In this document: positions 44,649 to 58,954 of the stretch, in pieces | Layout of the letters: each line of letters opens with the position of its first letter | Position numbering within the stretch: position 1 is the stretch's first letter | Source of the DNA: Cryptomeria japonica | Lineage: Eukaryota > Streptophyta > Pinopsida > Cupressales > Cupressaceae | Direction: 5' to 3' | Assembly: GCF_030272615.1 (NCBI RefSeq) | Contig: NC_081407.1 | Span: 378,904,179-378,968,178 of the forward strand | DNA: 64,000 bases | Position numbers and translations under genes: made by a program | Notes under the pieces: model-generated | The model's database searches: none | The model's input: the letters and a program-made list of their open reading frames with translations, nothing else | Told to the model about the DNA's origin: nothing

Positions 44649-47600
44649 CATGAATAGAAATTGTTGATAGCTTACTACTAAGTGAAATATGTCGAGAATA
44701 TTCTTTTGAGTAGTAGTTGATATAATCTTTAGCCATGACAATATATTTCATTTTAGGGAAGGAATATTTTCTCTAGAACATTAACTTCTGTTGTTACAAC
44801 CCAAGCTTATCTCTCTTAATTTTTAAATACATTATTGAAGTATAACTTTAAAGAGATTATTTTATTTATGATTGCTTTGCACTAGTATTAAATTAAAAAG
44901 GGATATTCTTTGATATTCATAGTTAAAGGAGTCTTCTTTTATGTTTTTAGTTACATTTTTTTTTGAGTCATTAAGATTCTTTATTTACTGACCTATGCCT
45001 ATTCTCAACATAAAAACACACACCTGCAAAAAAAGAAATTTGCATAACATGATGGTTTTTCATCATATTTTTGGGGTTTTAGTAGCATTGTGGAGGCTGA
45101 TTATGAGGATTCGAATGATGAAAATCATGTGAAAAATCTATCATGATTTGCATATTTTGATTTTGGTATGGAATGTGGTTTTGTGTGGAGATTAGTTGTG
45201 TCTCATATATTGGCCAAAAATAAAGGAGAGCCAGTAATGGTGCATGAGGGGAGTAGATTTTTATAATTTCTTCCTATATAATTTAGGGGATTGCAGAATT
45301 ATTAGCCAATAGGCTATATATGGTGGGCATCACCCACCAAAATTCAGAAATCTCACGTCGTTAAATTGTCTCAAAATCATATAAAATTTAAATTAAAACA
45401 TAATTAGATAAGTATCATTTATTATAGTGTTAATAAATCTAAGATGCACTAAAAACAAAGAGAAGTGCTAAGGGATTGTAATTGTTAATCATTATTATTG
45501 TTGATCTATATTATTTAAAATTAATTTTATGTCAAATTTTTTTTATCCTTGATTCTTGCAAAATCATATTACTTACATTTAAAATATATAGTTTTTATCT
45601 TATGATATTTAAAAAAATTAATAAAATTAAAAATATTTTCACAAAAATTAGAACAAAGAATCAATACAAGAGATAGGAAGGTTTGCATAATATTTTTTTA
45701 AAATTATATTTAAATAGCTCATTAATTAAATAATAAAAAAACATTAAAAATAACATTAAAGGATAATAAATAATAATTTTTATAGCCTGTAGTCAAGAAC
45801 AACATATCCAAAAACTAGCCCAACATTGATGATATATTAAAAAGGAATGGCTAAAACAATATTGTCTACTAAGTCAAAATAACAAATTTCTCAAGTATGA
45901 AAAATTATAACAAGATAGGACAGTCTAAATATTAATTATTTATTAATATTTTATTATAAAATTAAATTAAAATATTTAATTTCAAATTTTTTCCATATAA
46001 TAGTATTTTTTCTTGCACACGATCATATTATTCGAAAAATAAGTAGATATGACATAGCCATTATTTTCTCCTAATTTCAAATTAGTTTTCAAACTCTTGC
46101 TTCAAATTCAAATTCATTGTTGATCAAGCTTAACTTTTGTGATTCTCAACACTTCCTCTTCATAAGGGAAAATGACTTTTGACTTTTCCATAAAATTTTC
46201 ACCACTTTCTTCCTAGGTTACATAGGGAGGGTCATAAATTGATAAAATGTAAAATTTATACATAAGTAATTATACAGCTCAAAGCTAGACATATTAGGTA
46301 CTTAATTTTGAAAAAGAATTGAAAAAACCTTTTTACACTACTTAGAAACATAATTGAATAGAGTCATGCTATAATATAACATAATTTTCAACATAAAAAT
46401 CTTAGTTTCTTCATGGGTCTCAATCTGTGTCACAAAGAATTTACCACATCGAGATTTTCTTGAGAATGTCTAAATATTTCTATTAAACTTTATATCACTT
46501 ACATACTTAAAATATTTGATAGTAAATATTAGATATAAATAAAAATATTATAAATTAAGCTTAATAACTCTTGTACACAATTTATATAATAATAATATTC
46601 TATGTGTTTTCTTTCTAATTCTAATAGAATATAAATAAAATTTATTCATAATATTAATATAAGAAGAATCTAATTACTTATAAATTACATTTATCATGAA
46701 TTAATATCAAAACCTATTTTGTTTTATAAATTATATAAATTTTGATAATAACCAAAAATTCATAACTATATATCATCAAATATTTTTTTAATTGAATTCA
46801 CTACAAAAATAAATAAATAGAGGTACCTAGCATATCTTAACCACTTTAAGTTCATATTTTGTTTTCAAAAGATCAATGAAAAACTTTCTTTATCGAAATT
46901 TATGATTGACTACTTTAAGTTTATCCTTTCTCTTCCAAAGATCATTGAAAAACTTGCTTTATCAAAATTTATAACTAGGGGTTCAATTATGAATGGTGAA
47001 TAATAATAACTAATATTAATATGAATATTTGTATCCTTACTTTTAGTATCATAATTTATATCTTAATTGTTGTTAATGTTGCCCACCAATTATAAACGAC
47101 TCCTCTCCCTTTCTTTAAAATTTAGAAAATGAAAAAACATAAATTAGGCACATGCCTTGATTGACCCGTCTGCACATTGCTCTTCCACATTCTGGTAAAT
47201 TGTATTGATTTTCTTCCATGTTCAGTAAAATAAATAAGCCTTTGTTTGGACCGAATCCTTGAACAAATAAATTAGATCTTGATTAGACTAAATCAACATT
47301 GCAATGCCTATTTAACGCATGTATGGGAGCGCCTATTTATAGCACCATTTGGCTTCTGATAGTCAAAATTCCTCATTTAAATATGAATTTGAACTTACAC
47401 ATATTTTTCTCACATGTAAAACGACAAATAACTTCAATAAAATATCTTATTGTTAAATTGGAATAATTTCCTTGAAAAATCTTTACATTTAGGAGTAAAA
47501 AAGAAATGATTTCAATAGCACGGTGAACCCTAAAAAATAGGGTTTACTTTTACACGGTCATATCACCTTTCTGAATGTCGAAGTCCGATATCCCGTTTAA

Positions 47601-49002
47601 GCCAAATTTTTATAGATTTCACTGTTTCTGCAACACCATAAGATGCACTGTCAATTATCATATATACACCATGCACACTTGCAATTGGAGTCAGGCTTAG
47701 CATAGACTCGGCCCTTGCATCACCTCTTCTTTCCGATGCATTTTGCAAAACATAACCAAACAAAATAGGGTTTCAATTTTGGTACATCCAATTTAGGGTT
47801 TCTACAATGAAACAAAAAATATATTTAAAGTGATAACCAACTAAAATAGTAGAAACTTGGCACCTAAGCTATTTTATAGAATGCCACATTGCATTGTTTC
47901 TGTTGCACTACATGAACCAACGATGCCTATGAATAAATTCAAAACATTATAAAATTGATTTTCGAATGTTGTAGTCTTGGATATTCACGCGTTCTCTCGC
48001 ATCGGAGATTAGAAGAGACGGTGGAAGTTTTAACATATAAAAGTCTATCATCTAGTTATATTATAATCAACTTTCATAATTTATTTTAACTATTAAAGCT
48101 ATAAAAGATTGGTTAAATCATAATAATATAAGCTTGGTTAATTATTAAACTATAAAAATTATAAAAAACATTTTTAATTGGAATTTGATACTAATTTGAT
48201 TTTGAGATGGTAGAAATGGACATTTGTCTATTTCATAATTTTTACGGTGCTAAAATATGGTTCATTGATGTTTTGACAAATATTTATTGCAAGAATTATC
48301 ATCTACCAAGATATACATGATTTTCACGTATTAGAAATTACTTATATTAAAGAAACTCTTAGATAAGAATTGGCCATGAAAGTAAATCTAGGCTGTTCTT
48401 TTGAAGAGAAAGTACCTCTTTGCAACAAAAAAAAAAATTTATTTTTCCTCAATTTGTATTTATTAGAATCTATGTGGTATACAAAGGGAGAGAGTGATAA
48501 AAGAGATATAGGGAGAAATATAGAAAGGGGAAAGTATGAGACAAGAGGACATGAAGAGATGTGTAGAGAAAAGTAAATAGAGAGAGGAAAAGGAGATAAA
48601 AATAAGAGATATAAAAGGAAAGAGAGATAGTTAATGTAGAGATTGGATTTTGATCAACTCTTTTATATCAGGAATTCAAACATCTATGTAAGTGTAGAAT
48701 ATTGTGTTAAGAATATTCTTCTAGATACATTTTCTATTTTGTTGTTATCCTGTTCACATATTTATTTCTTAGGTGTGAAATCTTGCATGTAAATGCATAT
48801 TTAATTCTATAAACAACAACTATTCTAGGTTGCAGTGCACTATGTACTTATTTCTAAAGTAATCCAAATTGATCCTTCAATCTTTTGATTATTGGAATGG
48901 TTTGTAGTTTGCATATTGACTATTATTCTTGGTTCTCAAATGATATGAGAGCTAAAATATCAAATGATAGTTGCTTGTAGGTTGGTCCATGTATTGGGAG
49001 GT
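44649..49002. other. AT-rich intergenic DNA
   Basis: No gene recognised. A 66-codon minus-strand frame (47563-47763) has protein-like composition but no motif, and sits beside a small gggttt/aaaccc inverted pair (47528-47545). A purine-rich tract lies at 48483-48630. Open frame 45482-45676 is low complexity. Confidence 0.5.
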
Positions 49003-49260
49003 TTATTCCATACTAGTGGCATGCGGTGTGTTGTACAAAAGCAAGGCATTGCATGATGGGATACTGATCCCATCAACAAAACTTTGTAGAAAAATAAGGG
49101 TAAACCAAAGGATGAAACAACGATCAGCAACCGAGTAAGGCTTGGTAGTCAAAGCAGCCCAAAGGAACACTAAAACCCCCACAATAGTAGAGTAGAAATG
49201 AAACACAATCCTCCACCCACATTCCAAGGGATTGTCGAAGCTTTCCGAAACCACAATATC
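49003..49260 (-). pseudogene. Unrecognised coding-like segment with hydrophobic stretches
   Basis: The minus-strand frame SESFDNPLECGWRIVFHFY then runs through two hydrophobic segments (TIVGVLVFLWAAL and CFILWFTLIFL) and ends near 49003. The composition suggests a fragment of a membrane protein, either an exon or a remnant. No flanking exon or splice site could be fixed and I do not recognise the family. It is in a GC-richer island within AT-rich DNA. Confidence 0.3.
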
Positions 49261-51584
49261 ACTTGTATCTTCATAGTATTATTTCACGGTTGCTGTAACT
49301 GCCTTCGATGGTAGCGATTATATTGACATGGTCACTGATAAATTTAATGAACTGGGAAATGATGCATTTAAGCTGTTTTGAACCTCCCCCAAAGCATTAT
49401 AGTTTGCAGAGTTTTCTCTCCGGTTTACATTTTTCTATGGCCAATTATACCTATCAATCAAAACTATAATCTTGTGGGTGTTTACTTGGTTAGTTTTTCT
49501 TGTGCTCAATTTAGAGCTTTCAAACTTATAGGTTTGTGGGTATTTGATTTGGTTGCATTTTCCTATTCCCTATTTAATAATCTATCTTGGGTATTTGGTT
49601 TGGATGTCTTTTCGTATGATTAGTTCTGTGAATCAAACTTATAGTTATGTGGGTGTTTAATTCGATTTCATTTTTTTTTGCCCAATTGTCTCAATCATTG
49701 TCTGCATAGCTAAATTAATTGTATTTGATTTGGTTATTTAAGTGTATTTTGGATTAGATCTTTTTGTGCAGTTATGCCAAGAAGTACAGTTCGATCAGTG
49801 AGCTTGTGTAGGGATACAATGCTTTTGTTTAGAACATGGATTTAATGGAGTCAACAAACAACATGAATCTTCCTTACACTTTCAGAATTAATGGTAACTC
49901 ACTCATGTCTTCTTAAGGAAAACATTTAGCCCTATTCAAGAATCTAGATGTTGGATTGAAGTTGGGATGTTGGCATGCCTTATGAATTAATTTTGAGTGG
50001 CTTGTTACAATGTCTGATTAGCAGTGAATTGGTATAAACCTAACAAATTGAGAAATCTATAGGGTATTAGATTGTTTGAACTTCGGGGTTTATAATCTAG
50101 GTCAAGCATCTATTTATACAGGGATTGCAGGAGAATTACAAGCTTAGGATGTGGTCTTATCTGATTTCTTGTAAAAGGGTTATGCTTTCCATGGAAGATC
50201 CAAGGATCAATTATGGGCTCATAAGAAATTAGGCATTAGAGTCTTTGTTTAAGCCATAGATCAAACAAATCTTTGTCCGACTAAGATTTTTTTTCATGTA
50301 ATAACTATCAAATCAAAACATCATTTCGTTTATATGTAGAAATTTGTATTTTGAGCTCTAAATACTTCTTGTAAGGTCATTTAGATAGCTCAGCTCATTG
50401 GCAGTAGTCAACTCAGTCTAATGGAAACAAAAATGATCATCCTTTGGTCTATGTGGCTAGAATAAGGCATAGTTTCTTTTTTGAATATAGGTTAGAACAC
50501 TATCATGAAATTTTCATATGAGAGGTAGGGGTGACAATCAAATTCCAAACCTGATTGAGACCTTATCCACTGCTTAGAATCCATTAAGAGAACTCGTGCA
50601 AGTTCCTCTACAACTGAAAATTCTCTCTATCTACTCTAGCTAGTGAAATCTTAAAGATTATAATGATTATGTATATGGCCGAGCATAACAGTCAGCAAAA
50701 CCTAGAATAATAGGCTTGCTTCTAAGTTTTCATACTTTATTTTTTTCATTTGTAGTCTTGTTGACTCTCCATTGACATTAATATAGAATTGTTATCACAG
50801 AATAATGGTATACATAGTTTAAGGAAGCTACATGATATAACCTTGCAGAGTTGCCCCTGTTCTACCAAAAGTTATAACTCCAATTTTGTCCATACTTAAC
50901 TGTATTTTAGAAAACCAATACCCATTTTTTAACTTATTGCTATGACTTTAGTGCCAAATAAAGGGATGGTTCCAAAATCAAGAGCACAACATTATCTTTT
51001 TGTCTGAGATTACACAGCATTATTAAAGATTAACTTCATGAACTTTAATAATAACAAAAATATGTTTTGTGTAGTGAAAATAGGAGGAAAGTACTGTGTA
51101 AGAAGTCATATAAGCCAATGAATGAAAAGCTAGAAAATTAATTTTTAATATGATATCACTAACAATTATTTATATTAAGGTGTAACATTTAGATGATATT
51201 ATTAACAATTACTTATCATGTTAAGTGGGGTTTGATTTTGGGAAATTGTGCAAATCTTTAAAACAAAATTATGAACTCTACCTATTGTTTGTGTTTTTTG
51301 GCCTTGCTGCAAAAATGAGCTCAAAAAATAGATTGGTTATATAAAAGAATATCATAACCATTATTTTTACTACTCACGAAATAACACACAACAAATTTGG
51401 CAGTTTGTGATTACTTCTGAGTTTTTCATGTGTTATGCTACAATGGCATATAGGAAGTTTCAGTTATTGTAGGAAGTTTCAGTTATTGTAGATGTGAAAA
51501 TGAATTAATTGATCATTTCCTCCAATTCCCATCTTGAGGATATGAAGATTTTTATGGAATGGATGTTCCTTAATAAAAGAGTGG
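49261..51584. other. AT-rich intergenic DNA
   Basis: No gene recognised. A 20-bp tandem duplication (aggaagtttcagttattgt, near 51451-51490) is present. Open frame 49378-49623 has repeated Val/Phe/Tyr content and no motif. Confidence 0.5.
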
Positions 51585-51725
51585 AAAAAGTGAAACATTG
51601 AATCACTCTTTGAAAGACCTGAAAAAATCAGTAGCATTGTCAAGATCTCCAAATGTTATTACATTGAAACCGGAGAGTACAATAGATGTGATTCATCTCA
51701 CATTTGACCAAAAACTATCACTAAC
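51585..51725 (+). pseudogene. Short coding-like segment, left arm of an inverted pair
   Basis: The plus strand reads SLKDLKKSVALSRSPNVITL then KPESTIDVIHLTF. The same segment occurs inverted at 53985-54130. The pattern ITLKP-x-x-T-I-D-V-x-H-L-T-F resembles the ITIKADDGSDTVTFMFE stretch of PCNA sliding clamps, but this is only a faint resemblance over about 35 residues. The continuing frame to 52011 shows no further clamp features. Confidence 0.3.
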
Positions 51726-53984
51726 CACATACCTCTACTGTTATTTTCACCTTATCAATGTAAGATGTTTCAATTGGGGTGTGAGATTTTTCCCTTTGGA
51801 AAATGAGCTGATGCTACTTCACATTGTAAATTTGTTTTATGAATTTAGTCTTGTTTTACTTAAGTGGGTTGAGATGAACATAACTTTTACATTTTTAAGA
51901 GAGAAGATGGAAGCATCTAACAAAAGGGTGCAACAAGGGTATCGACAACCAGAAACTGGTTTTTGTTTTTTGCTATGTCTGAAACACTTAAATTATGTAG
52001 TACTTAGCTAGGATAATGATTTTTTTGTTTGTGGAACCAAGAAGCGGCACACAGTTCAAGTAATCGATCTGCTACATTTGCCCAAATAGCATGGAAGACC
52101 TATTTTTGGTCTGCCAAAATAGAAGCATTTTTTGAATCAAGTAATGAAATGTTTATTTCAGCTTAGTTCATTATGTCTGGTGAAGGAGATTTTATATGCA
52201 CCCCATAAGAAGAAAAAAGTAGCAGAAAAGAAAGAATTTTCATATTGGAAGGGCAAATCTCCTTGTGCTGACATCACAGTAGAGTTGGCATTATATCAAT
52301 GGATATTGTAATCAGTCCATCTAGCACGTATACCTTCATATGGTTGAAATCCAATTTGACAAATCTAACACTGCCATAAGATCCGAGTAAAACAAAGGAA
52401 AATCTCTACATCTTTACTTTCACTGTCAATTCTGCATGTAAATACTCTAAATTCTTCTTTCTTCCCATTATTGAAGTCACTTATTTTTAATTATTTGTCT
52501 TAATTCATGTACCAATTCTTCCATCTTAGCATACTTTGATACACCTTTCAAGACATTAAAATCAGACTACAAATCTACTCAGGTATTTCATCTAATTATC
52601 TTTTGTAGCCAAGCACATTAATTTGTGGTCTTGATTTTACATTTTGGCCTTCACTCATTTTCAAATTTTTATCTCTTCGGGTCACAAAATCTAACGTTCA
52701 ACAGTTGAGGAGACTCAGAAGTTTTTTAAGATGGATCAAAAATCAAACTATGAGTACCAACCAACAAAAAGAAAAGAACACAATTAATTTTTGTTTTTAA
52801 CTTCCAAAATTTTTGGTCTTGGAGACAAAATGCTTTGAATAGGTTGGGTAGTTAAAAGTGCCAAAAATTTCAACTATCAATTGTAAAAATTATTAGCAAT
52901 ATACCTAACTATATATAATTATTTTATTTTACATCATGTTGGGTCAAAATCCTCTTATAGTTCCAAATCATAAAAGGTGCTTTAGAATTCTATATTTACT
53001 GTAATTGACAAATATTGTCAAAATGTTCTGTTTAAAAATAAATAAAAATATGAGGAGTATTTAATCGATCTTTATGGTATATTTTTGTACTCATAACTAA
53101 AATCTGGATAATATCTGCTCTTGTGGGTCGAATTGCTGGAGCAGAGCTATAAGGTCTGAAAGTGTAGTGTTAGGGTAGCAGACTTTTCCAAGCTTCCTGG
53201 TGGTTGAATATTATCTCAGATTATTTCTGGAAGGTATGCACAATGTAAATCTCCTTGAAAATGATGCAATAGAGTTTCTCATAGGCAAGAAATTGCATCA
53301 GGGTGTCGTGTCATCTATATTCTTCAAAATATCCCAATTATTTCTCTTTAGATATCATATTTTGTTAATAGAAGTGGCTCTAAAACAGAGCATAAGTCTT
53401 TTGTCTCACATTCTTGGAGTACAACATTTTTTTGGGAGAAAGTAGCTCTCATGCGTAAGTTTGAAAATTATATTTGAAACTTTTCTTTTTCATCTCATAT
53501 CTTATAGTCACCTATAGGCTATTTTCAGTAATCACATCGCTTTGTGTCCTTTTTAGTTGTAGAGTCAACTTTAGATTTTTTAGCACCTACAGATTTCAAC
53601 GTTTTTCCCAGCTGTCCTATCAAAGATTTAAATTTAGTTTATAGTAATCTTAATTTTTCAGTAGCTTCAGGTATTTGTCAATTTTGCTCTTTCAGGACTT
53701 GTTTATAGCATTATCGGTTTATCCTTAGCAATTTCCAGTTTTACCATTGCTCAGTTAAGGATCGTAATAGCAGTATTAGACCTGACACACATATCTCAAG
53801 ACTCCCACTTTAGATTCTGGGTTTTGTTCTATTATAGGTTCATATTTTGTAAGATTTAAAACCACTGTAGAAGATATTAAGAATATGAAAAGTTCACTTT
53901 GGAGCTACAATTAGTTTCTAGTGCCTTCCTCGTGCATATTCAATTTTGAACGTACATCTTGGAAGCTTCCATTTTATGCATTGT
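51726..53984. other. AT-rich DNA between the inverted arms
   Basis: No gene recognised. The open frame 53200-53445 (VEYYLRLFLEGMHNVNLLEN at its start) looks protein-like but carries no motif I can name. Confidence 0.4.
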
Positions 53985-54130
53985 AATCTTATATATAATG
54001 ACAATTTTCTCTCAAATGTGAGATGCATCACATCTATTGTGTTCTTTGGTTTCAATGTAATAAAATTTGGGGATCTTGACGATCCTAGTGAGTTTTTCTC
54101 TTTCAAAGAGTGATTCAATGTTTCATTGTT
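53985..54130 (-). pseudogene. Short coding-like segment, right arm of an inverted pair
   Basis: The minus strand reads SLGSSRSPNFITLKPKNTID then VMHLTFERKLS, about 80% identical in DNA to 51585-51725. A ctgcag that could be an acceptor site lies upstream (near 54164-54169 on the plus strand). The family is uncertain; see the left arm. Confidence 0.3.
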
Positions 54131-57100
54131 TTCACTATTTCTCGGGTTTCAATGTTTCATTTCTGCAGACAATTAATATAAACTTGTGACATTTTACAAG
54201 TTTTGTAGAACCTTCGACATGGAAATCATGTCATATTTCTGATTCTAACATACTCTATTGCCACCATCTCTTTAGCAAAAGAGGGTAACTATTTCGATTA
54301 AGTATGTTTTTCCAAACAATAATTATAAATTTATAACATTTTACAAGTTCTAAATAAGCTTTCTTGCTTGTGCATTATTTGCTACAATAACAATATTTGT
54401 TCAATGAAACCAAGCAATAAAACTAGTGCAAGAACGTGTAAAAAAATTGCTTTCTTATTGATGACATGTATTAAACACTAGAATCTTTGAACTTTATTCA
54501 CAAAAAAAATATCAATTTGAAAATTACTAGCATATCGGCTCTTCGTTTCATGCAAAAAAATCGTGCAACTGCTAGTTTATAGTAGTTGTGGCTTCTCCCT
54601 TCATTATTCATGATCATACATATTGTAAGTCATCTGATTTCTATATCTCATTAAAATAGTATTAGATAATATTTGATAAAAAAATTCTCCTTTTCTTTTG
54701 CTCTTGAATGGTACTTATGATAGCTAGTGAATTATTTTGGTTTGATCAAATCACTTCCTAGGTAACTCTTTGAGATAAAAGAATGCATACAACCTAATAC
54801 AATAAGAATAATGAAAAGATACATAGACACAAATTATATAAGACATACTTTGAAAAATCCTTCATTAGGAAAATTCCAAACCTCTAAAAACATCCTAACT
54901 TGATGTATAGTTTAGTAATATAAATATTACAATAAAGATTTAGAGTCTTCCTGAATGCTTCTTAAAGATCAAGATCCTCTAATGCATCCTCAACGATTTC
55001 GCATATAATGGGTAACCATTTAAGAACATGTCCCATGAAATACTTCACCTATTCACTCTACAAGAGAGTTGAATAGAAATGAAAACCAACCCAACCTTTA
55101 AACATATTCTTGCTTTTATAGAAACAAAGATCAAACAAAACTATTAATTGATATTATCTAAAACATGTGTCTGAAAACCATGAGCACATAAAATTATTGA
55201 TCACAACGAATAGATGGAAACGTGTTACTATTATTACAATAGAAATTTACAAGTAAACCCAAATAATAACTTGTATGGATAAACACATCCTAAAATACAC
55301 CAAAAATAAATATTTATTTTGCATCAATAAAAAATAAAAAAATTCTTGTGCAAGGTTTATAATGCATTTTTTCTTAACATTGTCCCACTTGTGTACATCA
55401 TATTGGTGTCAATTAATGAAATACATCATCACATCCATCCATAAAACCACATCAATCTCTATAATGTTTTTGTGTTCCATCAAGATATCTACAATAGTGT
55501 ATCCAAGATTACCACTATCTCAAGTAAGAACTCCTCTCATCCTCTAAAATGCCACCTCTCTAATATGCCACCTATATAAGGAAAGGAAGAAACCAAGTTG
55601 AAGATGTACCAATTGAAAGAACAAAATATTCAATTTAAAGTGATAATAAAGGCTTTAAAACACTGTCAAAAAAATACATATGATTAGAAATAGAAATAAC
55701 AAATTCTAATACATCAAATAATCCATACCTTAAAAGATATGCAAACATTAATTAAAATCTTACCAATATGATATACAACCTATAAACTATAATCACAAGT
55801 TTCGTGTATAAAATATATACATGTTCAAGCACATACATATCAAAGATCTCCACTAGAAAGGTACTACCAAAGTTAAAAATAGATCAAGGGATACCAATTC
55901 TTTCCATCAACATTCATACCAAAGTATGGCAAATAATCAAAAACATGTAGTACAAAAAAATGACCTCAATGATCCACGCTTGCAATAAAAACTATCTAGG
56001 TAATTCTCTCTCACAATAGTCGATCTATATCTCTCAAACACTCAAAATAAAATAAAAAAGACAAATGATGGGATGTGATGAATGGTAAGCTCCGACTACA
56101 GAGAAAAACAAGAGTACGGGACAAACTAAGACATCTTCATTTTGATCTGTGTTCAATTTCAGACGGCATTGACCAAGACTTTGAACAGATTAGCCATTAA
56201 ATATGAAGGCCGGCCTTGATCAGCTTACAATGACTTTACATCAGTTTTTAACTTATTCAAATTCGAATATGTTATATATTGATTTGTAAAGCCCCATTCA
56301 CCAAACATGACGACTTTTGTCCTTTAATACTAGTCATTTTTCTCATATGTAATAAACTAATATTCAAGAAAGCTGTATTATTAAATTGACTTATTATTTA
56401 AATATTATGAAAATTTTATATTTAAAAAAGAATTATATTAAAATAAGACTGGAACAATAAGTTTATTTTATGTTAAAAGTTAATTATGAGTTGGTCATAT
56501 TTTATGTTTTTATATTGACTTGATTTATAAATGTTTTGATGTAGCATTTGAATAGACTATGGATGTAAATGGTAAAATATTATTAAAAAATAAGTAAACA
56601 TGATAGATAACTCTAATATAATACCTAACCTTAGGATTAGTTGAAAAGAGAAGATAATGATTGCTTTGGATTATCTTAAAGTTTGAGTTCTAAGTCTTTC
56701 TTTTGTTATGTTCATTTGAGAGACTACAAGTTTGAAAGGGAGAATGTCTATTGTTAGGTGAAACCTTCCTTTTAAAGAAAATCAATTTTAAAGATTAATG
56801 GTTAGATCATATTTTTAGCAACCACCCAACCATACTAGAGCTGGTGTAGGTTGGTTGTATCTACTTAACTCCCATCATAGTCTATAAGATTGACACTTTA
56901 CATTTGTAATAGCCTTAGTATTGTTGGATTGTAGTTAAATAGAAAAGGAATTAGCGAATACATTGAATATGACACTTCACACGAGTTTGTGAATATGTTT
57001 TTCAAATCAAGATTTTCATATTAGTTTGTATTGATCAAAAGAGGGACAATGTTAATGAAATTTTGTTTTTGTTTTTTTAATCTTTTCCTATGGAATTGGA

Positions 57101-57682
57101 TATTGGGTTTGGAGGAGGGAATTGCATGGTAGTGCTCTCATTTTTTTTAACAATATTCATATTTCTTATTTTATGAAGAGATTGCAAAAAGATGGTCATT
57201 TAAGATTATTCTAGTAAGCTTATATTCTCAAACATAATTAAAGAGTCATTTGAGATAATTTTTTCTCTTCTCTCAACTTTCATGTGAATGTTTGACTATT
57301 TGATCTTATATTCTATATTAATATTGTGATTTTCTTTGGATTCAATGAAATATTGAAATGAAGTTATTATCTTGAAATTATTATACTCTCAATGTTATTA
57401 TATGGTTTAAGGGGTAAGAATTCCATATGGCTCTTTACTTCTATCGTTATATGAACATTGCTACCTACTTGTGCAACTTATTTTCCTTTGTCTTTCCTAT
57501 TGTATAATTTGTATACCTTTCTTCGATGACTCTTCAATTGTATTTTTTTCTAGAAAATTATTTCCTTTGTGAGCTATATTGGAATTTCCACATGTTAAAA
57601 AATTTGTACACTTGCACACAAGATGGTTATTTTCTCCATACTTATGAAGCAAAGCATATGGCCTTTGTCATTATTAATAGAG
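54131..57682. other. AT-rich intergenic DNA
   Basis: No gene, terminal repeat or RNA gene recognised. All open frames are short and biased to A/T-rich codons. Confidence 0.55.
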
Positions 57683-58954
57683 CTCGAATAGCTACATCCA
57701 TTTGTTATGAACATCTTTTTATCTTCATTTACCTCAAAGGCGTATTTTTATACCTATATCTAATAAAGACAATTTAACTTTCAAGATTAAGGGCTCACAT
57801 TCAAGGATAAGCATGCAAAACTATTGGGCTCTTTGTAACCATCAGATCATTTCCTCCAATTTTTTAACTTTTTTAACTCAGGTTCTCTGAACCCACACAG
57901 CGAAGCCAAACATGTTTTGAGTTTATCATAAGTTGTGCCCCGAATCAACTCTTCCATACCTTTTTCACTCCTTTCAAAATAATTACGAAACAAATCAGTT
58001 TTGTCCATGTGAATGAAGAGAGAAAATTAAACAAGCCTCACTTTGATCTCGACTATAATATGAATTCTTTCTTTATATTGTTAATTTTATATTTAGTTTT
58101 TTTAATTCTTTTATTTTAAAAGTTTACTTGAAAAGAAATTTGGTTTCTTTTGTTTGGTAGATTTTTTTATTGAATGCATGAAGTTTCCATAGTCTATATT
58201 GATATGTTTGTTATTTTTCTGGATTGGACTGTATGAGTTTTTATGTAAAAATCTCACATAGTCGAAACCAGAAAAATAAAAGACAATTTTTTTTTATTTT
58301 AAAAAATTTTACCTTTTAATTTTTTATTTTCATTTTTTTTAATAGAAGGAAGGCTTCATAACATATGGAGATTTCCTTTATCTTTACCAAAAACATATGG
58401 AGATATAAATATTTATATTGTATTTATTGTTCCATATTATATAGAATTTAATGTACAATATTAAATAAAAATATGATATAATTTATATTTTTATACATAA
58501 TATTCTTTAAATTAAATACATAAAAAATGTAATATATAATTAATGTTTGTATAATATATTATTTAAATTAATTTATAAGAAATCTTAGAATGTAACTATT
58601 CATTTATAGAGATGAAATGAGAGGGATGGAAGCAAGGAGAGAGACCTACTTGTGTTAATTTGCAATTGTTATATACCTTAAAATATATAAGATGATAAAA
58701 ATTATTGGTTCACATACTTCACAAATAAATGATGCAAATCAATGAAATCAATTTTGATCAATCTTGAATTTATGAATTTTTGAGTCCATTTAGTGATTTT
58801 TGTAGCTTTGAATGAATAGACTAAAGGTTTGACTATAGGTATTTGAAATTCTCTATATATGTAGGCTCAAGATTCTCAAATATTTTGATTGAGGGAGGGG
58901 ACCGGAAGGAAACTGAGGGAGATGAGCGAGGTCTACAACTAGGGTTTCGTCGAC
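57683..58954 (+). other. Upstream segment of LINE copy 2
   Basis: It matches 6235-7342 upstream of LINE copy 1. It carries the empty MITE M3 target ctcgaatagc at 57683-57692 and an extra block of about 170 bp at 57877-58036 that copy 1 lacks. Confidence 0.6.

Noticed and set aside
48483-48630. Purine-rich tract as a possible regulatory or triplex element
   Set aside because: Simple low-complexity GA-rich sequence with no periodicity or flanking feature; a similar tract at 225-350 is also unaccompanied.
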